From positions 1-50,230 of the forward strand of contig MHSR01000025.1 of NCBI GenBank assembly GCA_001822815.1: a stretch of DNA of 50,230 nt, in the 5' to 3' direction. Positions within the stretch are counted from its first letter, which is position 1, and the number at the start of each line of letters is the position of its first letter. The notes beneath the pieces were generated by a model. The model did no database searches. It was not told where the DNA came from and saw only the letters and a list, made by a program, of their open reading frames with translations. Made by a program: the position numbers and the translations under genes. This stretch comes from Candidatus Terrybacteria bacterium RIFCSPHIGHO2_01_FULL_43_35 (GTDB taxonomy: Bacteria; Patescibacteriota; Minisyncoccia; Terrybacterales; GWB1-40-14). Positions 24,481 to 33,321 of this stretch are shown piece after piece.

Positions 24481-25057
24481 GTTCTTCGATTGCCGCGCAG
24501 GCTTTTTCAAGTTCTTGGGCAAGATATGCATTTGTCTGTCTGGCTAATGGGATAAAAAACTCTTTTGTTTCTTTCAGGTTTCGTGCCTGTTTATCTGGAG
24601 TGCAAGCGCTCAAACTTCGTACGTTATCCAAACGGTCAGCTAATTTGAGTATTTTTACATCTTCCGTTGCGTTCGCAATATTAGCAAGATAGGTTTTCTT
24701 CTGACGTTTGTTGGGTTTAGGATCCTTGGTCAGCAAACGCACGAGTCTGTATACCCTCGGACCAAAAATCCTTTTTAAGTCTTTCCACGTAAGCAAAAAG
24801 GTGTCTTCCATTACGTCGTGAAGTAAAGCGCTTTCATGCATTTCCACATCCCATATGCTCAATTCATCACCAAGAATACGAGCTACTCTTTTGGGATGCT
24901 CGAAATAGCGTTCGCCGCTATCTCGCCATTGATTACGGTGGCCGTATTTTGAATGCCTATAAGCCAAACGGGCACGCTCAAGTTTTTCTTCGGAAATCCC
25001 ATCATTATGATCTTTAAGACTTTTTGCAAATACCAACTCGCCGCGCTGTACTCGCAT
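24467..25057 (-). CDS. Stand-alone HD-domain (p)ppGpp hydrolase-like protein
   Basis: This encodes 196 residues, all HD domain of the RelA/SpoT type. The YFEHPKRVARIL block, ALLHDVMEDT (metal-binding His-Asp) and LKLADRLDNVRSL (late Asp) match the SpoT/MESH1 hydrolase. No synthetase, TGS or ACT domain follows, so it would only degrade (p)ppGpp or a related nucleotide. The second ATG (25057) is preferred because GAGGTG lies just upstream; the first ATG is 12 bases earlier. A TATAA-type -10 box lies about 25 bases upstream. Confidence 0.82.
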   Translation of the reverse strand: MRVQRGELVFAKSLKDHNDGISEEKLERARLAYRHSKYGHRNQWRDSGERYFEHPKRVARILGDELSIWDVEMHESALLHDVMEDTFLLTWKDLKRIFGPRVYRLVRLLTKDPKPNKRQKKTYLANIANATEDVKILKLADRLDNVRSLSACTPDKQARNLKETKEFFIPLARQTNAYLAQELEKACAAIEEQGLI

Positions 25058-25101
25058 GACACACCTCATTTTTCAAAGAAGGTGCGTAATTTATAACACG
25101 T

Positions 25102-26607
25102 TTAATTAATTTTGGCAACGGCCTCATCAATGCGTTTTAAAGTCTCTTTTCGGCCTAAACTTTTCGCTATTTCAACCGGACCGGGAGATTTATCTAGACC
25201 AGAAAGAGCTACCCGCATCGGCCACAAGACGGCTCCCCTATCCCCATATTTTTGGGCAAGATCCATAACGTCGATTTCAATACGCTCATCCCAATCATTT
25301 TCATTGATATGCGAGATTATCTCTTTAATTTTAATAAGCGCGGTTTTGGCTTCAGCTAAACTTTTCATTTTTTTCCACAATAATAAAGTACTGTCGTAAG
25401 GCGGCGTATTCTCTAAAAATGAAAAAAGTTCTGGAATATGTGGAATGTCCGACGGCCCGTGCAGACGTTGTTCTATCATTCCAAGCATTGCAGTGGCGGC
25501 GTTTGCATTAGAGATAATATGGGCTGGAATAAATTCTTTTATCAGTTCGCGACGCAAATCTACGTCTTTAGGGGTCAACCAACGGTTCTCTTTATGCTTA
25601 TGATAATAATCATCTAACCAGTTAAGTTTATTGTGATCAAATATCGCTCCGCTCTTGTGAATGCGTTCAATAGAAAATTCTTTTGTTAAGTCGTCCAGCG
25701 AAAATATCTCTTGCTCCGTTCCAGGATTCCAACCGAGCAACGCTACAAAATTCAATACCGCCTCGGGATAATAACCTTTAGCAAGATAGTCTTCTACCGC
25801 AACATCACCCTGCCGTTTTGAAAGCTTGGAACGATCGGGGTTCAATAGTAAAGGCAAATGAGCAAAATAAGGCACTTGCCAGTCAAATGCTTTATATAGC
25901 AAAACGTGCTTTGGGGTTGATGGCAACCACTCTTCGCCACGTATTACATGCGTTGTTCCCATTAAGTAATCGTCAATTATGTTTGCCAAGTGATATGTTG
26001 GATAACCATCGCTTTTTAACAAAACATAGTCGTCAAGGAGCTTATTCTGGAAAGAAATCTTGCCGCGTATCATATCCTCAAATGTTGTTTCGTCGCCTTG
26101 GGGCATTTTGAAACGAACGACAAATTTCTCTCCAGCAGTTTGTCTTTTTTCAATCTCTTCTGCACCAAGCTTGCGACAAAGTCGATCATAACCCGTAGGA
26201 ATTTTTGCCCCTTCCTGTTCTTGGCGCAATTTTTCAAGCCGTTCTGGCACACAAAAACACGGATAGGCCTTACCGCTAGCTATTAATTGATTGGCGCTCT
26301 GTTGATAGATTATAAGGCGTTGGGACTGTAGATAGGGGCCAAAATCCCCCTTCTGTTCAATATGATCATTTTTTAAAAACGGACCTTCGTCATGCTCTAT
26401 GCCCATTGCGACAAGTGTTCTTAAAATATTTTCCGCACCTCCTTCCACAAAACGTGATTGATCCGTATCTTCAATACGAATATAAAAAACTCCCTTATGC
26501 TTACGTGCAAAAAGAAAATTATAAAGCGCCGTGCGAAAATTACCCACATGCATCATCCCCGTTGGTGAGGGCGCATAACGCACTCTTACTTTTTTACCTG
26601 TTTCCAT
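25102..26607 (-). CDS. gltX: Glutamyl-tRNA synthetase
   Basis: This class I synthetase of 501 residues has the HIGH-region YAPSPTGMMHVGNFRTAL at 11-28, a KMSKS-like SKLSKRQGD, and the C-terminal anticodon-binding region. The start is the ATG at 26607 with AGGAGG nine bases upstream; the frame continues to a TTG at 26637. The ATG lies inside the last codons of murG, so translation is coupled to the mur-ftsW cluster. If no GlnRS is encoded, the enzyme may also charge tRNA-Gln, but this window does not show it. Confidence 0.95.
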   Translation of the reverse strand: METGKKVRVRYAPSPTGMMHVGNFRTALYNFLFARKHKGVFYIRIEDTDQSRFVEGGAENILRTLVAMGIEHDEGPFLKNDHIEQKGDFGPYLQSQRLIIYQQSANQLIASGKAYPCFCVPERLEKLRQEQEGAKIPTGYDRLCRKLGAEEIEKRQTAGEKFVVRFKMPQGDETTFEDMIRGKISFQNKLLDDYVLLKSDGYPTYHLANIIDDYLMGTTHVIRGEEWLPSTPKHVLLYKAFDWQVPYFAHLPLLLNPDRSKLSKRQGDVAVEDYLAKGYYPEAVLNFVALLGWNPGTEQEIFSLDDLTKEFSIERIHKSGAIFDHNKLNWLDDYYHKHKENRWLTPKDVDLRRELIKEFIPAHIISNANAATAMLGMIEQRLHGPSDIPHIPELFSFLENTPPYDSTLLLWKKMKSLAEAKTALIKIKEIISHINENDWDERIEIDVMDLAQKYGDRGAVLWPMRVALSGLDKSPGPVEIAKSLGRKETLKRIDEAVAKIN

Positions 26608-27754
26608 AAAAATTTTCCTCCTGGTTGGATAAATCAATTATTATTTTGGCAATTATCGTTGTCGCTTCCGGTTTGGCAAAACTTTTGGCGGCTTGAGCCA
26701 TTTGGGACAACATCAACGGATTGGCAAACAATTCTTTTGTTTTTTCTAAAAATATATGCGGAGTGGCATTATCACCCAAAAGCATAATACTCGCGCCGAT
26801 TTTGGTATATATTTCTGCGTTTTTGAGCTGGTGGTCGCCTGCTGACCCTTGGAGAGGAATAAGAATGCTTGGCTTGCCGGCCAGAGCTATTTCAAATATT
26901 GATCCTGCCCCTGCCCGACTTATTATAACATCGGAAGATTTATAAGCCTCAACGAGTTCTTCTGCGGAAAGAAAAGGCCGCAGATGATAAAACTTGGCCA
27001 GCTCCGGATTTTTCTCAAGAACCGTTTGTGATTCAAGCGACATATCCTTAAAATTTTTATCGCCGCATTGATGAATAATATCGGCAAAACCCAAGAGTTG
27101 CGTGAGGGTTTCCATAATAAGCGCGTTTATTTCTTGCGCTCCTTGACTGCCGCCTAAAACCAGAAGCGTTTTTCGTATCTTTGAATTATCATGCGATGTA
27201 TCCAAAAACTTAGAAAATTCGCTGACTATTTCTTTTCTTATTGGGTTGCCAGTCAAAACTGTTTTACTTTGTGGGAAAAATATCTTGCTAGATGGGAAAG
27301 ATAAGACTATTTTGCTAGCCAGATGCGAACTAATTTTATTGGCTAATCCAGGAACTGCATCGGATTCATGAATTAAAATCGGTATCTTAAATAACCAGGC
27401 GGCTAATACCGGGCTAAAACCTCCAAAGCCACCTTTACTGAATACTACATCCGGCATGATTTTCCACATATGCCATATTGCTAAAACGATAGATACGGGA
27501 ATCTTAATCATTTCCCATAAGATTTTTGGCGTAAAATAACGCGGAATTTTCCCAGCGGGTATTATTATGACTTTGATTCCCAAATGCTTCAAAGCGTCCA
27601 CGCCAAATCCGTTAGGTCCTAAAAAATAAATATCTATATCTGTATCTGTAAGAATGCTTTTCAATTCCGAGATAAGGGCAATAATGGGAAACATATGACC
27701 ACCAGTACCGCCTCCAGAAACAACCAAGCGAAAATTTTTAAGATTAGCGTTCAT
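26594..27754 (-). CDS. murG: MurG N-acetylglucosaminyltransferase
   Basis: The enzyme adds GlcNAc to lipid I to make lipid II on the inner membrane face. The 386 residues have the GT-B fold with the GGGTGGHMFP loop at 14-23, KGGFGGFSPVLAA, the second glycine-rich loop GGSQGAQEIN, and RAGAGSIFEIALAGKPSI. Its ATG overlaps the ftsW stop by four bases and its end overlaps gltX. Confidence 0.95.
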   Translation of the reverse strand: MNANLKNFRLVVSGGGTGGHMFPIIALISELKSILTDTDIDIYFLGPNGFGVDALKHLGIKVIIIPAGKIPRYFTPKILWEMIKIPVSIVLAIWHMWKIMPDVVFSKGGFGGFSPVLAAWLFKIPILIHESDAVPGLANKISSHLASKIVLSFPSSKIFFPQSKTVLTGNPIRKEIVSEFSKFLDTSHDNSKIRKTLLVLGGSQGAQEINALIMETLTQLLGFADIIHQCGDKNFKDMSLESQTVLEKNPELAKFYHLRPFLSAEELVEAYKSSDVIISRAGAGSIFEIALAGKPSILIPLQGSAGDHQLKNAEIYTKIGASIMLLGDNATPHIFLEKTKELFANPLMLSQMAQAAKSFAKPEATTIIAKIIIDLSNQEENFYGNR

Positions 27755-28848
27755 GCTTCTTCGTTAATTCTAGATATGCCAAAAATTACTCCTATAGAAA
27801 TTAAAGTTATGGCTAAAGACGATGAGCCGTAGCTTACAAAAGGCAGGGTTATGCCAACCAAAGGCGTCAAAGACAAATTACCCGCCATATTCAATAATGC
27901 CTGTATTACTATCCAGGACGTCAAACCGAAAGCAAAAAGTTGTAAGAATTCGCTTGATGCGCGTAATGCTATCCTAAAACCTCGCCAGGCTAATAAAACA
28001 AACATAACAATAAAAGTTGCTGAACCCACAAGACCAATTTCTTCCCCCATTACTGCAAATATTGAGTCACCAACGGGCTCAGGTAAATACAAGAATTTTT
28101 GTCTAGAAAAACCAAAACCGCGTCCAGTTAGTCCGCCAGAACCTATGGCTAGCGTTGCCTGACTTATTTGATAGCCATGTCCCAACGGATCTGACCCCGG
28201 GTTAATAAAAGCCGTCAATCGGTTCAAACGGTATGGAGCTACCATAATCAACAAAATAAGAACAAGCGCACCTAAACCAAGGGTTCCAAAAATATGTTTC
28301 ATTTTAGCTCCAGCAACAAACAGCATGGCCAAAGCCGTAAACGACAAAACGCCTAAAGTGGAGATGTCCGGCTGCAAAATCAAGAATATACCTACTGTTC
28401 CGGAAATGGCCAAAAATGGTAACAAGCCTTCTTCAAATGAACCAAGTTCATCTTTATGTTTAGAGAGCCAAGCCGCCAGATAAAGTATAAATGTAAATTT
28501 GGCTATTTCGGCAGGCTGAAAACCTAAAGGCCCAAACGATATCCAACGATGAGCGCCGCCTGCGCCATAGCCAACGTCAGGAATAAAAACTAATACTAAA
28601 AGTAGTATGGTCAAAACCATAAGCGGAAAAGCTAAAGCTCTCCACAATCCTTCTTTGATGCGTGAAGCGACGAAACCCAACAAAAGCCCCAAGGGAAGCC
28701 CAAGTATCATCTGGCGTGAAATATAATAAAATGGCTGATCAAAATCCGCAGTCCCTTGAACCACGGAGGCGCTGGTTAACACCAAAAGTCCGCTACCAAG
28801 CAAGGCTAGGGATAAAAAAATTAAAATTCTATCGCCTTTGAAATTCAT
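27751..28848 (-). CDS. ftsW: FtsW/RodA-family lipid II polymerase
   Basis: This SEDS glycosyltransferase polymerises lipid II at the division site. The 365 residues have about ten membrane helices. The family blocks are PEPVGDSIFAVMGEEIGLVG in the large loop and LPFVSYGSSSLA near the C-terminus. Location between murD and murG favours FtsW over RodA. It begins three bases after the murD stop. Confidence 0.93.
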   Translation of the reverse strand: MNFKGDRILIFLSLALLGSGLLVLTSASVVQGTADFDQPFYYISRQMILGLPLGLLLGFVASRIKEGLWRALAFPLMVLTILLLVLVFIPDVGYGAGGAHRWISFGPLGFQPAEIAKFTFILYLAAWLSKHKDELGSFEEGLLPFLAISGTVGIFLILQPDISTLGVLSFTALAMLFVAGAKMKHIFGTLGLGALVLILLIMVAPYRLNRLTAFINPGSDPLGHGYQISQATLAIGSGGLTGRGFGFSRQKFLYLPEPVGDSIFAVMGEEIGLVGSATFIVMFVLLAWRGFRIALRASSEFLQLFAFGLTSWIVIQALLNMAGNLSLTPLVGITLPFVSYGSSSLAITLISIGVIFGISRINEEA

Positions 28849-28851
28849 AGT

Positions 28852-30267
28852 TCAGAGTTTTATGCTAAAAACAGCATTTTTGAATTTATCTCCGCGATCA
28901 AATTCATGAGCAAAAAGGTTAAACGATGCGGCTCCGGGGGAAAGCAAAACTATATCTCCGGCTTCGGCTCGTGCTCGAGCTTCTTTAACTGCTATATCTA
29001 AATTGTTTATACCCTTGATAAACTTATTCCAGCTTAAATTGTTTAATTCTTTAAGCAAGGCGTTTGAAGCCGAACCCTCTAATAATATTAAAAATTTGAT
29101 GCCCTTAACTATTTCTTCAGCCAAAAAAGCATAAGAAAGATTTTTATTTTCGCCTCCGGCAATCAAAATAATCCTATCTTTCGGGTATGAATTTATTGCC
29201 GCATAAGTTGCATCGGGAGTTGTAGATGAAGTATCGTTTATATATCTTATGCCGTTCAATACAGCTAACTCTTCAAGGCGTCCTTGAGGAGGTCTGAAAG
29301 AAATTATTGCCTCGCGTACAATATCGGCATGGATATCTTTTATTGGCGAATCTGGATGCTTTAGAATTGCCCCTATTGCCGCAACGGCCGCAACAACATT
29401 CTGTGTATTATGACGTCCCTTAAGCGGTATATCCTCTACGTTCATCAGTGCTGTCTGTCCAAAAAAATCGGAGAATATACGACCATCATTAATAAAAACT
29501 GCCAATGGAGTTTCCGATGAATCCCCTGCCGTACTGAAGAATTTTATACGGCTCTTGCTGTTTCGTGAAGCAGTTTTAACATATCTGTCATCAAAATTTG
29601 CCACCAAAAAATCTTTTTTTGTCTGAAATTTAAAAATCAATTTTTTGGATTCGCCATACTCTTCCATAGAACCATATCGGTTCAAATGATCCGGCAAAAG
29701 ATTCAAAAAGGCAGCAACTTGAGGACTCCAATTATGGCCTTCTAGATCCTCTAGTTGCCACGAAGAAAGCTCCAAAACGACCACATCTTTTTTTTTGATC
29801 TGCGGCAGAATTTCAAGAACAGATATCCGTATATTTCCGGCAAGTAATGTTGCAACACCGGCCGTCTTTAAAATATGCGCAATAAGTGAGGCTGTTGTGG
29901 ATTTGCCCTTTGTACTGGTAATACCCACGGTAAACGCCAAGTTGCGTTCAACAAATAACCCGATATCGCTGGTTATTTTTATTCCGTGGGCGCGGGCTAG
30001 AACAAGCCAAGGAGAATTTACCGGCACGCCAGGGTTTTTAACTATTAAATCCGCCTCAATAAAATCGTCCTTGTCATGTCTGCCCAAGATAAAACGCACC
30101 GGCAAACCCTTTAACGCTTCAAGAGCCGGCGCCAATTTATTTTCATCACGTAAATCGGTTGCGGTGATAACCGCGCCCTCTTTGGCCAAAAATTTTATTG
30201 TTCCGATCCCACCGCCATGCAAGCCTATACCCATTACGGTCACCTTTCTATTTTTGAGACTTTGCAT
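28852..30267 (-). CDS. murD: UDP-N-acetylmuramoylalanine--D-glutamate ligase
   Basis: MurD adds D-Glu to UDP-MurNAc-L-Ala. The 471 residues carry an N-terminal nucleotide-binding loop GIGLHGGGIG, the ATP loop GITSTKGKSTTASL, the ELSSWQLEDLE block typical of MurD and the late YINDTSSTTPDAT. It heads murD-ftsW-murG-gltX, all nearly touching. The D-Glu substrate would come from MurI at 33322. Confidence 0.94.
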   Translation of the reverse strand: MQSLKNRKVTVMGIGLHGGGIGTIKFLAKEGAVITATDLRDENKLAPALEALKGLPVRFILGRHDKDDFIEADLIVKNPGVPVNSPWLVLARAHGIKITSDIGLFVERNLAFTVGITSTKGKSTTASLIAHILKTAGVATLLAGNIRISVLEILPQIKKKDVVVLELSSWQLEDLEGHNWSPQVAAFLNLLPDHLNRYGSMEEYGESKKLIFKFQTKKDFLVANFDDRYVKTASRNSKSRIKFFSTAGDSSETPLAVFINDGRIFSDFFGQTALMNVEDIPLKGRHNTQNVVAAVAAIGAILKHPDSPIKDIHADIVREAIISFRPPQGRLEELAVLNGIRYINDTSSTTPDATYAAINSYPKDRIILIAGGENKNLSYAFLAEEIVKGIKFLILLEGSASNALLKELNNLSWNKFIKGINNLDIAVKEARARAEAGDIVLLSPGAASFNLFAHEFDRGDKFKNAVFSIKL

Positions 30268-30282
30268 AGTTTGTATCTTATT

Positions 30283-30312
30283 TTAAAAAGTCCGTTGTTT
30301 CTTACGGACTTT
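30283..30312 (-). terminator. Terminator after the amidohydrolase gene
   Basis: AAAGTCCG (30287-30294) pairs with CGGACTTT (30305-30312). On the minus strand the hairpin is followed by TTAAAAT. It lies between the amidohydrolase stop (30313) and the murD start (30267), so the mur cluster probably has its own promoter. Confidence 0.65.
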
Positions 30313-31890
30313 CTAACCTTTTCGTTTTATCACCCGACCCGCATAAACACCGCTTAGGCCCTTGGGATTCAGGGCAATCTTGCCGTTAACCAAAACATAT
30401 TTTATGCCAACCGGATATTTAAACGGATTTTTGAAGCGCGAGCGGCTGGCTATTGTCTTGGGGTCAAATATAACTACATCCGCCATAAAACCCGGCATTA
30501 ATTTACCCCTATCCGATAAACCTATATGTTCTGCCGGCTCCGAGGTCATTTTTGAAATTAAATTTTCCCAAGGCATATTCCATTTCCTGGCACCTATAGC
30601 CAAAGCTCTGGGGAAGGCTCCAAAGGAACGCGGATGCGGAAATTCATTTGTACTACTCCAAGACATATCGTAACCGGCTCCGGCGGTTGCAATAAAAGAT
30701 GCCTGGTGGGCAAAAAAACCTTGCAAATTTATTTTAGAAATATCAGCCATAAAAATACTGACCCGCCCCTCATTGGCAACCATGACATTGCATAATGCTT
30801 CAGCATACGATACGCCTTGGTTGCTGGCGATTTCGGCTATCTTTTTGCCCGCAAAAGTTTTATCGCGATGAACAGTACCTATTCTTATCGTGCCTAAAAG
30901 TTCCTTGTATGGCCCGTTATCCATCTCTTCAATAATTTTTGCTCGTTCTTTGTTCTCTTTAAGGCGGTTTAACATTACTCGCCTGCCGCCTTCCTGCGCC
31001 CAATGCGGGAAAAGCAGATATAAAACAATATACGATCTTAGATAAGGGTAAACATCAAAATGTACCGGAAGATCTTTCTTAATAGCCTCGTCTATAAGCT
31101 CAATAACTTGTTTGGCCAGATGCCAAGAAGAAGGACCGCTTACTTTCAAGTGAGCAATCTCTGTTTTTACTCCGGTTTCTTTGACCAAATCCAAGACCTC
31201 ATTGATGCTGTCTAAAATTTTCTCTCCTTCGTCGCGCAAGTGAACGCTGAAAAGGCCTTTTCTTTCCGCTACCATCTTAACCAACGGTAAAAGTTCATTC
31301 TTGCCGGCCGGGCGGCCGTGCAAATACGCCGGCGCAAAAGACAAGCCAAACGCTCCTTCGTCAAGGGCATCCGATAACAGGCGGCTCATTTTTTTAATAT
31401 TTGCTTCACCGGCTTCTTCCATAGAATGGTCAAGAAAGCCGCGTCTTAAGGTCGCATGTCCCACAAGGCTGGCAAAATTTATGCCCAAGTTGAATCCCGA
31501 AAGCGCATCAAGATATTCACTGAATCTTTCCCAGTTAATATTAACTCCACTTATATCGCCCCATTTCTGCACCGATGTTATCAACTCTCCGCGTATCAAT
31601 GGAGCCAAAGAAGAGCCGCAATTGCCGAGCAGAGCCGTGGTAATCCCCTGCCTCAATAAACTTTCCGATGATGGTGTTTTTAAGATTGTAAGATAAGCAT
31701 CAGAATGATTGACTATATCTACAAAGCCCGGCGCAACAAAAAGGCCTTGAGCGTCAATGATATCGCCGGCTTTAATATCGGCAAAAGAGCCGACGCCTTC
31801 GATCTTGCCGTTTGATATAGCAATATCGGTTTGTTTGGCCGGCGTATTTGTACCGTCAAGCACTGTTCCGTTTTTAATTAGAATGTCCAT
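30313..31890 (-). CDS. D-aminoacylase-like amidohydrolase
   Basis: The 525 residues follow the N-acyl-D-amino-acid deacylase family: an N-terminal beta domain, a TIM barrel with LLGNCGSSLAP (the metal-binding Cys), VHLRDEGE and EIAHLKVSG (His ligands), then FPHPRSFGAFPR, and a C-terminal GKLMPGFMADVVIFDP. The first metal motif reads GFVDIVNHSD where the family usually has two His (H-x-H), so one ligand is replaced. Substrates are probably N-acylated D-amino acids; placed beside murD, turnover of peptidoglycan D-residues is a reasonable guess. Confidence 0.8.
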   Translation of the reverse strand: MDILIKNGTVLDGTNTPAKQTDIAISNGKIEGVGSFADIKAGDIIDAQGLFVAPGFVDIVNHSDAYLTILKTPSSESLLRQGITTALLGNCGSSLAPLIRGELITSVQKWGDISGVNINWERFSEYLDALSGFNLGINFASLVGHATLRRGFLDHSMEEAGEANIKKMSRLLSDALDEGAFGLSFAPAYLHGRPAGKNELLPLVKMVAERKGLFSVHLRDEGEKILDSINEVLDLVKETGVKTEIAHLKVSGPSSWHLAKQVIELIDEAIKKDLPVHFDVYPYLRSYIVLYLLFPHWAQEGGRRVMLNRLKENKERAKIIEEMDNGPYKELLGTIRIGTVHRDKTFAGKKIAEIASNQGVSYAEALCNVMVANEGRVSIFMADISKINLQGFFAHQASFIATAGAGYDMSWSSTNEFPHPRSFGAFPRALAIGARKWNMPWENLISKMTSEPAEHIGLSDRGKLMPGFMADVVIFDPKTIASRSRFKNPFKYPVGIKYVLVNGKIALNPKGLSGVYAGRVIKRKG

Positions 31891-31943
31891 AATTCCCTAA
31901 AAATCCTAAACTCTAATATCTAAATCCTAAACAATATCAAAAT
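31891..31943. repeat. Low-complexity AATCCTAAA spacer
   Basis: The 53 bases are variants of TCCTAAA, TCTAA and ATCCTAAAC, with no gene or hairpin. Read on the minus strand it is the 5' leader of the amidohydrolase, TTTAGGATTTAGATATTAG and so on. It belongs to the same style of shuffled-word spacer as 4634-4782. Confidence 0.35.
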
Positions 31944-32576
31944 TTACTCGATAAATTTAAAGGTGGAAAGAATTTGATCAAAAATATTTTCGATAGATAC
32001 ATTAATTGATTTAGCGCTCTCATTATCACCCAATTCTTCCTCAAACATCACAAGTTGTTTTTCGATCGGAATGCTAGCTATTAGAACATATTGACCGTAT
32101 GCGTTAGTGCTGCTTACTCTACTATAATAAACTCCGTTTTGGTTTTTTATACATTCTATTTTATCTGATTTACATATTACAGCTAATATTTCATCTAATG
32201 TTTGATTATTATATTCAGCTATACTGCTAATACTTATACCGTTAGTATGGCCTTTTAAAGATATGGGCGGATTTATGACAACATATAAATCCTTATAAAT
32301 CTGAGTAGATCCTGAATCTATATTCCAATCATTGGGGTACATAAATTCAAACCCATATTTTTCATTGCGATAGGTTTTCCAATCTGATATATCTCCTAAT
32401 TCTGTATTATTTTGGGCTTTTTGTTCTGCTTCTGTCTGTTTATCTTGTGCTACGCGCAACATTTCCGAAGCCTTTTTGTTTTCCTGCCATAAAACATAGC
32501 CTCCGCCGCCGAGAATTAAAGCTGCAGTCGCTAAACCGCCTACTGCTATACCGATCTGTACCTTAGTAATAATCAT
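31944..32576 (-). CDS. Membrane-anchored protein with a PsbP-like outer domain
   Basis: This encodes 210 residues with a membrane helix at about 9-28, a Lys/Gln/Glu linker, and an outer domain starting WKTYRNEKYGFEFMYPNDW. That YGFxFxYPxxW motif is common in CPR surface proteins and in PsbP/MOG1-like folds. Two Cys (in CKSDKIEC) may form a disulfide. Function unknown. The 35-base spacer upstream is again low complexity. Confidence 0.7.
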   Translation of the reverse strand: MIITKVQIGIAVGGLATAALILGGGGYVLWQENKKASEMLRVAQDKQTEAEQKAQNNTELGDISDWKTYRNEKYGFEFMYPNDWNIDSGSTQIYKDLYVVINPPISLKGHTNGISISSIAEYNNQTLDEILAVICKSDKIECIKNQNGVYYSRVSSTNAYGQYVLIASIPIEKQLVMFEEELGDNESAKSINVSIENIFDQILSTFKFIE

Positions 32577-32611
32577 ACGATAACGTAAAGCTAAAAGCGA
32601 AAAGCATAAAA
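32577..32611. repeat. Low-complexity TAAAGC spacer
   Basis: A short spacer of AACGTAAAGC, TAAAAGCG and AAAAGCAT words, upstream of the minus-strand gene starting at 32576. It is close in wording to 2215-2311 and to 44755-44785. Confidence 0.35.
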
Positions 32612-32953
32612 CTATTTCTTAACTTTTTGATTTGCTGCTAACAAGACAAAGTTATCAAAATATGGCTGCAAATTTTTGAAAGAAGTATTATAAAGTTTTC
32701 CTCCGTACACCGCGTCGCAGAAAACTTCGCGCGCGCGTGCTATCTCCCATCTTCTACCTCGCCAGCGCTCATCGCTTAATGTTAAATCAAAAAGGTCAAG
32801 CGCGCGTTCAACCGCTCCCCAAAATAGCCTTTCGTCTTTATGCTGCCAGCGCGCCGCACGCGATACTTCACTTCCGATATTGCCAAGCTGTTGAGCAAGG
32901 GGAAATTCAAACCACCTGCCGGCAGCTAAACCTTTATGTATGAAAGACGCCAT
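32612..32953 (-). CDS. Small helical protein of a CPR-type family
   Basis: This encodes 113 residues, helical, with a conserved-looking core: FEFPLAQQLGNIGSEVSRAA, then a Trp-Arg-Gly-Arg-Arg-rich helix and CDAVYGGKLYNTS. I recall similar short proteins from other Patescibacteria genomes but know no function. The all-helical layout is reminiscent of HEPN-type proteins; the Arg-x4-6-His catalytic motif is not evident. It starts five bases after the DUF5674 gene, so the two are cotranscribed. Confidence 0.7.
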   Translation of the reverse strand: MASFIHKGLAAGRWFEFPLAQQLGNIGSEVSRAARWQHKDERLFWGAVERALDLFDLTLSDERWRGRRWEIARAREVFCDAVYGGKLYNTSFKNLQPYFDNFVLLAANQKVKK

Positions 32954-32958
32954 ATAAG

Positions 32959-33309
32959 TTATTCAAGAATGAGTTTTCTAACAATCTGTTTAATTTTTTC
33001 CTGTATTTCATCGCTATCAACGGAACGAGATCGGTTATTAAAGACCGGTTTCAAATTAATCATTGAATCAAATTCTATCCATTCCTTCTCGTCTTTTTTT
33101 GGATAAATATTAATTCCCCATGTATATTCTCTTTTTGATCCTTCTTTTTCCGTTAGCTCAACTTCTTCATCTGCGTGAAGTTCCCCGCCCAATGCCATAA
33201 TCCCTTGTTCTATATCTACAACCGCTTTGACTAAATCGCCGAATTCTTCTTCAGCAAGCCTTTCTACCTCCTCTCTCTTCATGGGCATTTTAACTATAAT
33301 TATCGGCAT
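32959..33309 (-). CDS. DUF5674 family protein
   Basis: From the ATG at 33309 it has 116 residues, beginning with a beta strand (MPIIIVK), then an acidic helix REEVERLAEEEFGDLVKAVV and the hallmark DIEQGIMALGGELHADEE. EFDSMINLKP and NRSRSV complete the DUF5674 pattern. The function of the family is unknown. It sits directly ahead of the small helical protein and 12 bases after murI. Confidence 0.8.
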   Translation of the reverse strand: MPIIIVKMPMKREEVERLAEEEFGDLVKAVVDIEQGIMALGGELHADEEVELTEKEGSKREYTWGINIYPKKDEKEWIEFDSMINLKPVFNNRSRSVDSDEIQEKIKQIVRKLILE

Positions 33310-33321
33310 ATAAAGCAAGAT

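Noticed and set aside
29795-30286. A 163-codon + strand frame over the murD start
   Set aside because: It is antisense to conserved murD sequence and ends across the terminator region; no family pattern.
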